A DNA stretch of 64,000 bases, from the NCBI GenBank assembly GCA_947489445.1, contig CANLDN010000010.1:62001-126000 (forward strand). The letters run 5' to 3'. The DNA comes from an uncultured Paracoccaceae bacterium (GTDB lineage: Bacteria > Pseudomonadota > Alphaproteobacteria > Rhodobacterales > Rhodobacteraceae). Positions 1 through 8,481 of the stretch are shown here, piece after piece (the first letter of the stretch is position 1; the number at the start of each line of letters is the position of its first letter). The translations under genes and the position numbers were made by a program. Under the pieces are notes generated by a model, which saw only the letters and a list, made by a program, of their open reading frames with translations, made no database searches and was not told the DNA's origin.

Positions 1-304
1 AAAGACCGAACAGGATCACGGGGATTGTGGCGATGAGCAGGCAGAGCGCGAGGAATGCGCCTTGGGTGTCGATCTTGCCGCGCAGCAGGCGAAAGGTGCC
101 AAAAAGCGCCAGACGCACATCGGGCCAGAAGTAGAGGATCACGGCGCAAAGCGTGCCCAGATGAGCTGCGACATCGATGATTTGGCCCTGATCATCCAGG
201 CCGGTCAAGGATGGCAACAGGATCAGATGTCCAGAGGAGGAAATCGGCAGAAATTCTGTGATACCCTGGATCAAGGCGATCAGAAGGAGATTGAAAGTGG
301 TCAT
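1..304 (-). CDS. uppP: Undecaprenyl-diphosphatase UppP (BacA), 5' part, cut by window edge
   Basis: Integral membrane enzyme that dephosphorylates undecaprenyl diphosphate to recycle the lipid carrier for peptidoglycan and polysaccharide synthesis. The reverse complement from the ATG at 304-302 reads MTTFNLLLIALIQGITEF, followed by the LPISSSGHL signature. The first motif (Glu in QGITEF plus the Ser-rich SSSGHL) is the hallmark of the BacA/UppP family. About 101 codons are visible, covering the first membrane segments; the rest lies left of the window. It is transcribed divergently from gltD, so the 220 bp between them holds both promoters. The product name is secure; completeness cannot be judged. 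Confidence 0.93.
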   Translation of the reverse strand, partial: MTTFNLLLIALIQGITEFLPISSSGHLILLPSLTGLDDQGQIIDVAAHLGTLCAVILYFWPDVRLALFGTFRLLRGKIDTQGAFLALCLLIATIPVILFGL

Positions 305-369
305 TCCGTTCGTCCAGTTGATTCGGTTCGGCTAACCTAAAGTGTTAAGATATAGGGGAAAGAGGATAT

Positions 370-450
370 ATAGGTCACATATTGGACCTATTATTTTCGG
401 ATTCTGGCACAATTCACCTATCGCGAGAGTGAATTTCACTATAATAGGTC
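370..450 (+). promoter_or_regulatory. Putative gltD promoter with palindromic operator sites
   Basis: A perfect -10 hexamer TATAAT lies at 440-445, with no convincing -35 hexamer at 16-18 bp. Immediately upstream is a 13-bp perfect palindrome AGTGAATTTCACT (428-440). The heptamer ATAGGTC occurs at 370-376, as its inverse GACCTAT at 385-391, and again at 444-450 overlapping the -10 box. A strong -10, a missing -35 and repeated symmetric sites suggest a regulated promoter for the glutamate synthase operon. The regulator cannot be named from sequence. The start codon lies about 75 bp downstream. Confidence 0.5.
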
Positions 451-523
451 AGTAATACTGCCTTTTCATTTTGATTTTGTCGTTCTAAAAGGCGGCTCGC
501 CTCGCTAAATGGGAGAGATAGCC

Positions 524-1951
524 ATGGCTGGTCAAAAGATGCTCAAGTTTACTGCTGTGGAACGGCAGATGCCAGAGAAGCGCCCGCCCAATCTACGCAA
601 AGAAGACTTTGGCGAGATTTATGCAGAGTACGCACGTGAGAAGGCCGCTGAACAGGCGAGCCGTTGTTCGCAGTGTGGCGTGCCCTATTGCCAGACCCAT
701 TGCCCGCTGCACAATAACATTCCCGATTGGCTGCGCCTGACCGCCGAAAGTCGGTTGGAAGAGGCGTATGAGATCAGTCAGGCGACCAATACATTCCCGG
801 AAATTTGTGGCCGCATCTGCCCGCAGGACCGCCTGTGCGAGGGCAATTGCGTGATCGAGCAATCCGGCCATGGCACCGTCACCATTGGGTCGGTCGAGAA
901 ATACATCACCGATACCGCGTTTGAACAGGGTTGGGTCAAGCCGATCCGCCCCCATGTGGAGCGTAGTGAAAGCGTTGGTATCATCGGCGCCGGCCCCGGT
1001 GGCCTTGCTGCTGCGGATATGCTGCGTCGTCAGGGTGTGCAAGTCACTGTCTATGATCGCTATGATCGCGGTGGCGGTCTGCTGACCTATGGCATCCCCG
1101 GCTTCAAGCTGGAAAAAGATATCGTCATGCAGCGCATGGCGCAGCTTGAGGATGGTGGCGTGGAGTTTGTGATGAATTGCAATGTCGGCGAGGACCTGTC
1201 GTTTGACGCCATTCGCGGCAAGCACGATGCCATCCTGATTGCCACGGGTGTCTATAAAACAAGGGACTTGCCAGATTCGAACGCCGATGGGATCGTGAAC
1301 GCGATTGATTACCTGACGGCCAGCAACCGCAAGTCATTTGGTGATGATGTGCCGGAATTTGACAGTGGTGAGCTGAACGCCATCGGCAAGCGGGTCGTCG
1401 TCATCGGCGGTGGCGATACGGCGATGGACTGTGTGCGTACCGCCGTGCGTCAGGGCGCGGAAAGTGTGAAATGTCTGTATCGCCGCGACCGCGCGAATAT
1501 GCCCGGATCGCAGCGTGAGGTGCAAAATGCCGAGGAAGAGGGTGTCGAGTTCGTTTGGCTGTCCGCCCCCGATGGGTTTGAGGGCGATCCCGTCACGGGC
1601 GTAAAGGTGCAAAAGATGCGCTTGGGTGCGCCGGATGCGACAGGCCGTCAGGCACCGGAGTTAATTGAAGGTGCTGACTATGTTGAAGGCGCTGATCTGG
1701 TGATCAAGGCGCTGGGCTTTGAGCCCGAGGACCTGCCAGCACTATGGGGTGTTGAGGGGCTGGACGTGACCCGCTGGGGGACGATCAAGGCGGATTTCGG
1801 CACCGGTGCCACCAGCCTTGAGGGCGTTTATGCCGCTGGTGATATCGTGCGCGGTGCCTCGCTTGTTGTGTGGGCCATTCGCGATGGCCGTGACAGCGCC
1901 GCCGCAATTCTGGAGTATCTGGGGCAGGCGGCGACGGTCGCCGCGGAGTGA
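524..1951 (+). CDS. gltD: Glutamate synthase (NADPH) small subunit GltD
   Basis: The beta subunit oxidises NADPH and passes electrons through FAD and 4Fe-4S clusters to GltB, which makes glutamate from glutamine and 2-oxoglutarate. The N-terminal cysteine clusters CSQCGVPYCQTHCP and CGRICPQDRLCEGNC (about residues 45-110) bind the Fe-S centres. VGIIGAGPGGLAAA is the FAD dinucleotide fold and KRVVVIGGGDTAMD the NADPH fold, and a C-terminal GDIVRGASLVVWAI segment completes the FAD site. Length (475 residues) is usual. The ATG at 524 is preferred over an in-frame ATG at 509 because GGGAGAG sits 7 bases before it. gltB is not directly adjacent: two secreted-protein genes lie between, in the same direction. 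Confidence 0.96.
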   Translation: MAGQKMLKFTAVERQMPEKRPPNLRKEDFGEIYAEYAREKAAEQASRCSQCGVPYCQTHCPLHNNIPDWLRLTAESRLEEAYEISQATNTFPEICGRICPQDRLCEGNCVIEQSGHGTVTIGSVEKYITDTAFEQGWVKPIRPHVERSESVGIIGAGPGGLAAADMLRRQGVQVTVYDRYDRGGGLLTYGIPGFKLEKDIVMQRMAQLEDGGVEFVMNCNVGEDLSFDAIRGKHDAILIATGVYKTRDLPDSNADGIVNAIDYLTASNRKSFGDDVPEFDSGELNAIGKRVVVIGGGDTAMDCVRTAVRQGAESVKCLYRRDRANMPGSQREVQNAEEEGVEFVWLSAPDGFEGDPVTGVKVQKMRLGAPDATGRQAPELIEGADYVEGADLVIKALGFEPEDLPALWGVEGLDVTRWGTIKADFGTGATSLEGVYAAGDIVRGASLVVWAIRDGRDSAAAILEYLGQAATVAAE

Positions 1952-1956
1952 TGTGC

Positions 1957-1989
1957 AAACCATGCGCAAACCATGCAGAAACCATGCGC
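1957..1989 (+). repeat. Three tandem 11-bp repeats
   Basis: AAACCATGCGC, AAACCATGCAG and AAACCATGCGC follow one another head to tail just after the gltD stop. The inverse GCATGGTT overlaps the last copy, so a small hairpin is possible. The block lies between gltD and the next gene of the operon. Function unknown. Confidence 0.6.
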
Positions 1990-2048
1990 ATGGTTGTACA
2001 CATGCCGCGACACCAAACGTCAACAACACTGACCTGAAGGGTTAAGAT

Positions 2049-2720
2049 ATGATGAAACCTCTTATGATTGTTGGTGCGCTTGTGCTGGCCACCCCTGTGG
2101 CGGCACAGCAAACTTTTGCGGCACCCGAAGGGTGCGAAGCGACGTTGACGGTGCAGCAAAAGGGCTGCGTCATGGTCAATGTCTGGCGCTGTGAAGCCGA
2201 CAATCCGGGTGATCAGTGGATTGCGCTGATCAGTCAGGCCGGTGTGTTCAGCGTACAAAAGGTGGATGCCGAGTTTCAGTGGATCGAAAGCTATAAGATC
2301 AGCGGTAACGAACGCTTGCAGACGCCCGCGCCCGACCCCGCGTCGCTGACAGAGCTGTTTGAAACGCAGGTTGATACCTGGGATTTCACGCTGGAGACGG
2401 ATGACGGGACCGAACGCAATGTCGGTTTCGACATGCTGACCGGTGAGACGACGGTGATTGATGGTGAGACGCTTTTGAACACCGAATATCAGGGCCGTAC
2501 GTTGGATGCGGATGGCAATGAGATTGAAGCGGGCAATGGTCGCCAATTTGTCAGCGAAGAACACCGTCTGTTTTTCTTTGGTGAAAGCTGGGATGCCGCG
2601 ACCCCCGATCAGGTGATCGACATGTCCCCGGTGGAGTTCATCTATCCCGGTGAGCCCGGGTTCTTTTCCGCCGTGCCGACATATGAATGTAATGAATTGG
2701 AAACGGGGTATCGCCCTTGA
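2049..2720 (+). CDS. Secreted protein of unknown function, paralog A in the glt operon
   Basis: Not assigned to a named family. The N-terminus (MMKPLMIVGALVLATPVAAQ) is a signal peptide with a cleavage site near AAQ-QTF, so the 223-residue product should be periplasmic. The mature part has four to five cysteines and a C-terminal PVEFIYPGEPGFFS segment. It is clearly paralogous to the next gene: both share x-GC-x2-LTVQ near the N-terminus, 'QWI-S' and 'PASL-EL-ET-VD', DxLTGE/R in the middle, and the FI(Y/F)PGEPGF ending. The two ATGs at 2049 and 2052 are equally possible. Co-directional position between gltD and gltB suggests co-expression; a role in nitrogen metabolism is only inferred from position. 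Confidence 0.85.
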   Translation: MMKPLMIVGALVLATPVAAQQTFAAPEGCEATLTVQQKGCVMVNVWRCEADNPGDQWIALISQAGVFSVQKVDAEFQWIESYKISGNERLQTPAPDPASLTELFETQVDTWDFTLETDDGTERNVGFDMLTGETTVIDGETLLNTEYQGRTLDADGNEIEAGNGRQFVSEEHRLFFFGESWDAATPDQVIDMSPVEFIYPGEPGFFSAVPTYECNELETGYRP

Positions 2721-3427
2721 GATACGTTGTCTTTTTCGCTCTGCTGGCGGGGCCTGTTGCCGCGCAGGATGGCCCGGCCGTTTTTGGATTGCCGGCGGGA
2801 TGTGATGCCTATCTGACCGTGCAGGGTGCCAGCTGTAAGGTGGAGCATCATTTCACTTGCCAAAATGATCCCGAAGGTCATCAGCGCCGCGTCAGTCTGG
2901 ACGAACAGGGTCTGACTTATGCCGGTGAGATTGACGATGAAGCCCAGTGGATTTCGAGTTTTCATGCCTTGAGCGGGCATTCGGAACGTCTTGAAAGCCG
3001 CCCTGTGGAGCCTGCTTCGCTGTCTGAATTGATCGAGACCGGCGTGGACGATTACGATTTTCGCACCCTGTCCGATCAGATCGGCGAAACCCGGTTTGTG
3101 GGTCAGGATACGTTGACCGGTCGCGAGATCACGATTGATGACGTGACCTTGGCTGAGACGACCTATGACATCACCGCCTATGACGCGGCGGGCAACGAGA
3201 TTTGGCGTTCGCAGGGCAATGAGTTCATCAGCCGTAATTGGCGCATGTTTCTGTCCGGCACCGGTGTCATTACGACCCCGAACGGATCGTTTGATCGCAA
3301 TGATGCCCCCGTCGAATTTATCTTTCCGGGCGAGCCTGGATTTCTGAGCACACGGCCCAAGCATGGCTGCGGGGTAGCGATTTCATCCGCCCCTGATTTT
3401 GAGGAGATTATCCATGACCACTTATGA
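2717..3427 (+). CDS. Secreted protein of unknown function, paralog B in the glt operon
   Basis: 236 residues, starting with TTG at 2717 that overlaps the stop codon of paralog A (TTGA), so translation is probably coupled. The signal peptide is RYVVFFALLAGPVAAQ. The mature protein keeps the paralog pattern: GCDAYLTVQGASC near the N-terminus, PASLSELIETGVDDYDF, DTLTGREITIDD, and PVEFIFPGEPGFLS close to the end. A tandem duplication is the simplest origin. Its 3' end overlaps the gltB start by 14 bases, tying it to the operon. No enzymatic motif was seen. Confidence 0.85.
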   Translation: MRYVVFFALLAGPVAAQDGPAVFGLPAGCDAYLTVQGASCKVEHHFTCQNDPEGHQRRVSLDEQGLTYAGEIDDEAQWISSFHALSGHSERLESRPVEPASLSELIETGVDDYDFRTLSDQIGETRFVGQDTLTGREITIDDVTLAETTYDITAYDAAGNEIWRSQGNEFISRNWRMFLSGTGVITTPNGSFDRNDAPVEFIFPGEPGFLSTRPKHGCGVAISSAPDFEEIIHDHL

Positions 3428-6400
3428 TCAATCCTGGGTCGCGGCCGAAGAAGCCAAGCGTGAGTGGATGGCTGAAAATGGTTTGTATCGCGACGATGAT
3501 GAACATGCGTCTTGCGGTGTGGGTCTTGTCGTGGCGATCAATGGTGCCCCGTCGCGCGATGTGGTCGAGAAGGGCATCAATGCCCTCAAGGCGATCTGGC
3601 ATCGTGGTGCTGTGGATGCGGATGGCAAGACCGGCGATGGCGCGGGTATTCACGTGCAGATCCCCGTCCCGTTCTTTGAGGATCAGATCCGCCGTACCGG
3701 TCACGAGCCTGATCAAGGCAAGATGATCGCGGTCGGTCAGGTGTTTTTGCCCCGTACCGATTTTGGTGCGCAGGAACGCTGCCGCACGATTGTTGAATCC
3801 GAAGTGCTGCGGATGGGTCACTATATCTATGGCTGGCGCCATGTGCCGGTGAACAATGATGTCTTGGGTGAAAAGGCGAATGCGACCCGGCCCGAGATCG
3901 AGCAAATCCTGATCCGGTGTGACAAGGATATCGACGAAGAGGCGTTCGAACGTCAGCTTTACATCATCCGCCGCCGGATCGAGAAGGCCGTCGCCGCGGC
4001 GCAGATCGCGGGCATGTATATCTGTTCGCTGTCCTGCCGGTCGGTGATTTACAAAGGCATGATGTTGGCCGAACAGGTGGCCGAGTTTTACCCCGACCTG
4101 ATGGATGCCCGGTTCGAAAGCGCCTTTGCCATCTATCATCAGCGCTATTCGACCAACACCTTTCCGCAGTGGTCGCTGGCCCAGCCGTTCCGCATGTTGG
4201 CCCATAATGGTGAGATCAACACGCTGAAGGGCAATGTGAACTGGATGCGCAGTCACGAGATCCGCATGGCGTCGAGCGCGTTTGGTGAAAAGGCGGAGGA
4301 TATCAAGCCGATTGTGCCCTCGGGCGCGTCAGATTCCAGTGCGCTCGATTCGGTTTTTGAGGTGCTGGTGCGTGCTGGCCGCAATGCGCCCATGGCCAAG
4401 ACGATGATGGTGCCGGAAAGCTGGTCCAAGCAGGCCGTTGAGATGCCACAGGCTTGGCAGGATATGTATTCCTATTGCAACGCTGTGATGGAGCCTTGGG
4501 ACGGTCCTGCCGCATTGGCGATGACCGATGGCCGTTGGGTGTGCGGTGGGTTGGACCGCAATGGCCTGCGCCCGCTGCGCTATGTCGTGACAGGTGATGG
4601 TCTGCTGATCGCCGGGTCCGAGGTGGGCATGGTGCCGGTGGACGAAGCGACAGTGGTTGAAAAAGGTGCACTTGGCCCCGGCCAGATGATTGCCGTGGAT
4701 ATGCAAGAGGGCAAGCTGTTCCACGATACGGAGTTGAAGAACAAACTGGCGGCTGCCCAGCCGTTTGGCGAATGGGTTGGCAAGGTTGTGAACCTCAATG
4801 ACTCCCTGATCGACATACCTGAGGTGCCGCTGTTCGAAGGCGAGGAGCTGCGTAAACGGCAGGTGGCTGCCGGTTACAGCATTGAGGAACTGGAGCAGGT
4901 CCTCGCCCCGATGGCCGAGGACGGTAAGGAAATGATCGCCTCAATGGGCGATGATACCCCGTCGGCGGTGCTGTCGACGACCTACCGCCCGTTGTCGCAT
5001 TTCTTTCGCCAGAATTTCAGCCAGGTGACGAACCCGCCGATTGACTCGCTACGTGAAAGCCGGGTGATGTCGCTGAAGACCCGGTTTGGCAATCTCAAGA
5101 ACGTGTTGGACGAAGATAGTTCGCAGACCGAAATTCTGGTGCTGCAAAGCCCGTTTATCGGCAACGCTGAATATGATGAAATGGTGCGCCAGTTTGGTGA
5201 TGGTGCGGCCTTTATCGATTGTACGTTTGAGGCCGGGCCTGATGCGATGCGCAAGGGGCTGGCGCGTATCCGGGAAGAGGCAGAAGATGCCGTGCGTTCG
5301 GGTGCCAGCCATCTGCTGCTGACGGATGAACACCAGTCCGAAACACGTGTGCCGATGCCGATGATCCTTGCTACATCTGCGGTGCATTCTTGGCTGACGG
5401 CCAAGGGGCTGCGCACATTTTGTTCGATGAACGTGCGGTCGGCTGAGTGTATTGATCCGCATTATTTTGCAGTGTTGATCGGCTGCGGTGCAACCACCGT
5501 GAATGCCTATCTGGCGCAGGATTCCATCGCGGACCGTGTGCGGCGCGGCCTGATCGAAGGCTCGCTGACCGACGCGATGCGCCGTTACCGCGCGGCGATT
5601 GATGCCGGTCTGCTGAAGATCATGTCGAAGATGGGTATTTCGGTGCTGTCATCGTACCGTGGGGGGCTGAATTTCGAGGCTGTGGGCCTGTCCCGTGCAA
5701 TGGTTGCTGAATTCTTTCCCGGGATGCATTCGCGCATTTCCGGCATCGGGACCACTGGTATTCAGACCAAGCTGGAAGAGGTGCATGCGCGCGGCTGGAA
5801 AGGCGGCACCGATGTGCTGCCAATTGGCGGGTTCTACAAAGCCCGCCGGTCTGGTGAAAAGCACGCATGGGAAGCCCAAACCATGCATATGTTGCAGGCC
5901 GCGTGTAATAACGCGAGCTATGCGTTGTGGCAGCAATATTCCAAGTCGATGCAATCCAACCCGCCCATTCATTTGCGTGATTTGCTGGCGATCAAACCCC
6001 TTGGGACGGCTGTGCCGATTGAAGAGGTGGAGAGCATCACCGCCATTCGGAAGCGGTTTGTGACGCCGGGCATGTCGTTGGGTGCGCTTAGCCCGGAGGC
6101 GCACAAGACGCTGAACGTGGCGATGAACCGGATCGGTGCGAAATCGGACTCAGGTGAGGGCGGGGAAGATCCCGCACATTTCCACCCGGAACCCAATGGC
6201 GACAACCCGTCGGCCAAGATCAAACAGGTGGCGTCCGGTCGCTTTGGCGTCACAGCGGAATATCTGAACGCCTGTGAAGAATTGGAGATCAAGGTCGCCC
6301 AGGGTGCCAAGCCCGGTGAGGGTGGCCAATTGCCAGGGATGAAGGTGACCGACCTGATCGCGCGCCTGCGCCATTCGACCAAAGGTGTGACCCTGATTTC

Positions 6401-7946
6401 ACCGCCGCCGCACCACGATATCTATTCGATCGAGGATCTGGCGCAGCTGATCTATGACCTTAAGCAGATCAATCCGCGCTGTAAGGTGACGGTCAAGCTG
6501 GTGTCGTCATCCGGTGTTGGGACGATTGCCGCTGGTGTTGCCAAGGCCAAGGCCGATGTCATCCTGATTTCCGGGCATAATGGCGGCACCGGGGCATCCC
6601 CCGGCACGTCGATCAAATACGCAGGTTTGCCATGGGAAATGGGTCTGACTGAGGCGCATCAGGTGCTTGCCATGAACAACCTGCGTGAACGCATCACGCT
6701 GCGCACAGATGGTGGTTTGCGCACGGGCCGCGACATCGTGATGGCGGCGATGATGGGGGCCGAGGAATACGGGATCGGCACTGCCGCCCTGATCGCCATG
6801 GGTTGTATCATGGTGCGCCAGTGCCAGTCGAACACCTGCCCGGTGGGTGTGTGTACGCAGGACGAGGCGCTGCGCGCGAAGTTCACCGGCAATGCCGAGA
6901 AGGTGGTGAACCTGATCACCTTCTATGCGACCGAAGTGCGTGAGATCTTGGCGAGTATCGGTGCCCGGTCGCTGGATGATGTGATTGGCCGTGCTGATCT
7001 GCTGACGCAGGTGTCGCGCGGGTCGGCCCATCTGGACGATCTGGACCTGAACCCGCTGCTGATCACTGTCGATGGGGCGCACAAGATCCATTACGACCGG
7101 AGCCGCCCGCGCAACCCGGTCGATGACACGCTGGATGCACAGATCGTGCAGGATGCCGCCCGGTTCCTGAATGATGGGGAAAAAATGCAGCTGGATTATG
7201 CGGTGCAGAACACGCTGCGCACGATCGGGACGCGCACGTCGAGCCATATCGTGCAGAATTTCGGGATGCGAAATGATCTGCAGCCGGATCACCTGACGGT
7301 GAAGCTGCGCGGCTCTGCCGGGCAATCGCTGGGCGCGTTTGCCGCCCCGGGGCTGAAGCTGGAAGTGTCGGGTGATGCCAACGACTATGTGGGCAAGGGC
7401 CTGTCGGGGGGCATTATTGTGGTGCGTCCGCCGATGGTCAGCCCGCTGGTGGCGTCTGAGAATACGATCATCGGGAATACTGTTTTGTATGGTGCGACGG
7501 CTGGGTACCTTTTCGCGGCGGGTCGTGCGGGGGAACGGTTTGCCGTGCGCAATTCCGGTGCGCATGTGGTGATTGAAGGCTGCGGCACCAATGGGTGTGA
7601 ATACATGACCGGCGGTGTTGCCGTGATCCTGGGGTCGATTGGTGCTAATTTCGGGGCCGGGATGACGGGCGGGATGGCCTATCTTTATGATCCTGAGGGC
7701 GAGGCTGCTGATCTGATCAACATGGAAACGCTGGTGACTTGTCCGGTGACCGTGGACCACTGGCATGATCAGCTGAAGGCGCTGATTGAACAACACGCCG
7801 CGGAGACGGGAAGCCGCAAGGCTGCCGATCTGTTGCAGCATTGGGATGTGGAGAAGGGCAATTTCCTACAGATTTGCCCGAAGGAGATGCTGGTGCATCT
7901 GCCGCATCCGTTGAGTGTCGAAGAACAGGCGATCCCGGCGGAGTAA
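3414..7946 (+). CDS. gltB: Glutamate synthase (NADPH) large subunit GltB
   Basis: The alpha subunit hydrolyses glutamine and transfers ammonia through an internal tunnel to 2-oxoglutarate on FMN. It has 1510 residues, the usual length. A propeptide of 33 residues precedes the catalytic Cys34 (HAS-CGVGLVV), the class II amidotransferase nucleophile after processing. NGEINTL and the surrounding N-terminal domain fit, and the FMN-binding synthase domain contains GEGGEDPAHFHPEP and SGHNGGTGASPGTSIK. The 3Fe-4S ligands are in CQSNTCPVGVC. The C-terminal GXGXG beta-helix follows (YVGKGLSGGIIVV). ATG 3414 is chosen over an upstream in-frame TTG because GAGGAG lies 7 bases before it. It ends just before a strong terminator. 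Confidence 0.97.
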   Translation: MTTYDQSWVAAEEAKREWMAENGLYRDDDEHASCGVGLVVAINGAPSRDVVEKGINALKAIWHRGAVDADGKTGDGAGIHVQIPVPFFEDQIRRTGHEPDQGKMIAVGQVFLPRTDFGAQERCRTIVESEVLRMGHYIYGWRHVPVNNDVLGEKANATRPEIEQILIRCDKDIDEEAFERQLYIIRRRIEKAVAAAQIAGMYICSLSCRSVIYKGMMLAEQVAEFYPDLMDARFESAFAIYHQRYSTNTFPQWSLAQPFRMLAHNGEINTLKGNVNWMRSHEIRMASSAFGEKAEDIKPIVPSGASDSSALDSVFEVLVRAGRNAPMAKTMMVPESWSKQAVEMPQAWQDMYSYCNAVMEPWDGPAALAMTDGRWVCGGLDRNGLRPLRYVVTGDGLLIAGSEVGMVPVDEATVVEKGALGPGQMIAVDMQEGKLFHDTELKNKLAAAQPFGEWVGKVVNLNDSLIDIPEVPLFEGEELRKRQVAAGYSIEELEQVLAPMAEDGKEMIASMGDDTPSAVLSTTYRPLSHFFRQNFSQVTNPPIDSLRESRVMSLKTRFGNLKNVLDEDSSQTEILVLQSPFIGNAEYDEMVRQFGDGAAFIDCTFEAGPDAMRKGLARIREEAEDAVRSGASHLLLTDEHQSETRVPMPMILATSAVHSWLTAKGLRTFCSMNVRSAECIDPHYFAVLIGCGATTVNAYLAQDSIADRVRRGLIEGSLTDAMRRYRAAIDAGLLKIMSKMGISVLSSYRGGLNFEAVGLSRAMVAEFFPGMHSRISGIGTTGIQTKLEEVHARGWKGGTDVLPIGGFYKARRSGEKHAWEAQTMHMLQAACNNASYALWQQYSKSMQSNPPIHLRDLLAIKPLGTAVPIEEVESITAIRKRFVTPGMSLGALSPEAHKTLNVAMNRIGAKSDSGEGGEDPAHFHPEPNGDNPSAKIKQVASGRFGVTAEYLNACEELEIKVAQGAKPGEGGQLPGMKVTDLIARLRHSTKGVTLISPPPHHDIYSIEDLAQLIYDLKQINPRCKVTVKLVSSSGVGTIAAGVAKAKADVILISGHNGGTGASPGTSIKYAGLPWEMGLTEAHQVLAMNNLRERITLRTDGGLRTGRDIVMAAMMGAEEYGIGTAALIAMGCIMVRQCQSNTCPVGVCTQDEALRAKFTGNAEKVVNLITFYATEVREILASIGARSLDDVIGRADLLTQVSRGSAHLDDLDLNPLLITVDGAHKIHYDRSRPRNPVDDTLDAQIVQDAARFLNDGEKMQLDYAVQNTLRTIGTRTSSHIVQNFGMRNDLQPDHLTVKLRGSAGQSLGAFAAPGLKLEVSGDANDYVGKGLSGGIIVVRPPMVSPLVASENTIIGNTVLYGATAGYLFAAGRAGERFAVRNSGAHVVIEGCGTNGCEYMTGGVAVILGSIGANFGAGMTGGMAYLYDPEGEAADLINMETLVTCPVTVDHWHDQLKALIEQHAAETGSRKAADLLQHWDVEKGNFLQICPKEMLVHLPHPLSVEEQAIPAE

Positions 7947-7949
7947 TCG

Positions 7950-7980
7950 TTGAGACCCTACCGATCTGGTAGGGTCTCAA
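7950..7980. terminator. Bidirectional intrinsic terminator between gltB and the GFA gene
   Basis: A 13-bp perfect stem TTGAGACCCTACC / GGTAGGGTCTCAA with a 5-nt loop GATCT starts 4 bases after the gltB stop. The stop codon of the convergent minus-strand gene (CTA at 7958-7960) is built into the stem, so the hairpin serves both genes. T-tracts are weak on both sides. Confidence 0.8.
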
Positions 7981-8317
7981 ACACCGGCAGGCCGTCCGGG
8001 ATGAAGTGGAACGGCTGCCGACCCTCGCAATAAATCGCGATCTTGGGACCCTTGAAGGCCGTGGGGTCATCAAGCGTCCCGATTTTGAGTACAATATGGT
8101 CAGGGCCGGGGCGGCGTGTGATCAGGTGCTTGCCGCAATCGGCACAGAATTCGCGGGTAACGGCGTTGGGCAGATCCCGCCAGGTGAATGCTTTGGATGT
8201 GCCCTTGGTAAAGTGAAAATCTTCGTTCGGCATCTGCATGAAATATTGTGGTCCGCCGCCCGCGATGTGTTGGCAGGCGCGGCAGTGGCATTGGGCCGCA
8301 GCATGTACCACGTTCAT
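7958..8317 (-). CDS. GFA-family zinc protein (CENP-V/GFA domain), apparently 5'-truncated
   Basis: The 119-residue product has CHCRACQ followed by a Gly-rich stretch, and FCADCGKHLITRRPG, two of the Cys pairs that bind zinc in the GFA (glutathione-dependent formaldehyde-activating-like) fold. Family members normally begin with a GGCxCGxVRY-type motif carrying another Cys pair about 25-30 residues before CHC. Here the ORF starts only about 9 residues before CHC, and an in-frame stop lies 9 bases upstream of the ATG. Fragments such as GCRAKGQTFRL occur in another frame. The gene is therefore either truncated or frameshifted. Substrate unknown; most GFA proteins are uncharacterised. Confidence 0.7.
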   Translation of the reverse strand: MNVVHAAAQCHCRACQHIAGGGPQYFMQMPNEDFHFTKGTSKAFTWRDLPNAVTREFCADCGKHLITRRPGPDHIVLKIGTLDDPTAFKGPKIAIYCEGRQPFHFIPDGLPVFETLPDR

Positions 8318-8319
8318 CC

Positions 8320-8398
8320 GTGCGCATCACGCCGCTGCCATAATGCGGACACCGTAACCTGAATGTTTGACCTTTTGCGCGGCAGCCTTGGCATATCG
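8320..8398. repeat. Copy 1 of an element flanking the polysaccharide locus
   Basis: This segment matches 18328-18404 in the same orientation. Identical blocks are GTGCGCATCA (8320-8329), CCGCTGCCAT (8332-8341), GTAACCTGA (8354-8362) and TTGACC (8367-8372), followed by similar GCGGC and TGGCxTAT blocks. It lies outside the 3' end of the wza-like gene and immediately upstream of the GFA ORF on the other strand. It may be a duplicated promoter region or remnants of shared coding sequence. Confidence 0.55.
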
Positions 8399-8481
8399 GT
8401 CTGATCGCGGCGGCGCAAATAACCAAAAAGCCCGTTCAAATGTTTCGCACCTGCCTGAATAACCCCAGCCAAGTGAAACGT

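Noticed and set aside
62..340. 92-codon plus-strand frame at the left edge
   Set aside because: It lies opposite uppP, whose conserved QGITEF and SSSGHL motifs are on the other strand.
6507..7841. 444-codon frame on the minus strand opposite gltB
   Set aside because: A shadow of the highly conserved, GC-rich gltB. Its translation shows no domain and is rich in His/Arg/Gln as expected for such shadows.
8100..8426. 109-codon minus-strand frame overlapping the GFA gene, with GCRAKGQTFRL
   Set aside because: The frame resembles a GFA N-terminus only over about 10 residues and conflicts with the better GFA frame; kept as evidence of possible frameshift rather than as a gene.
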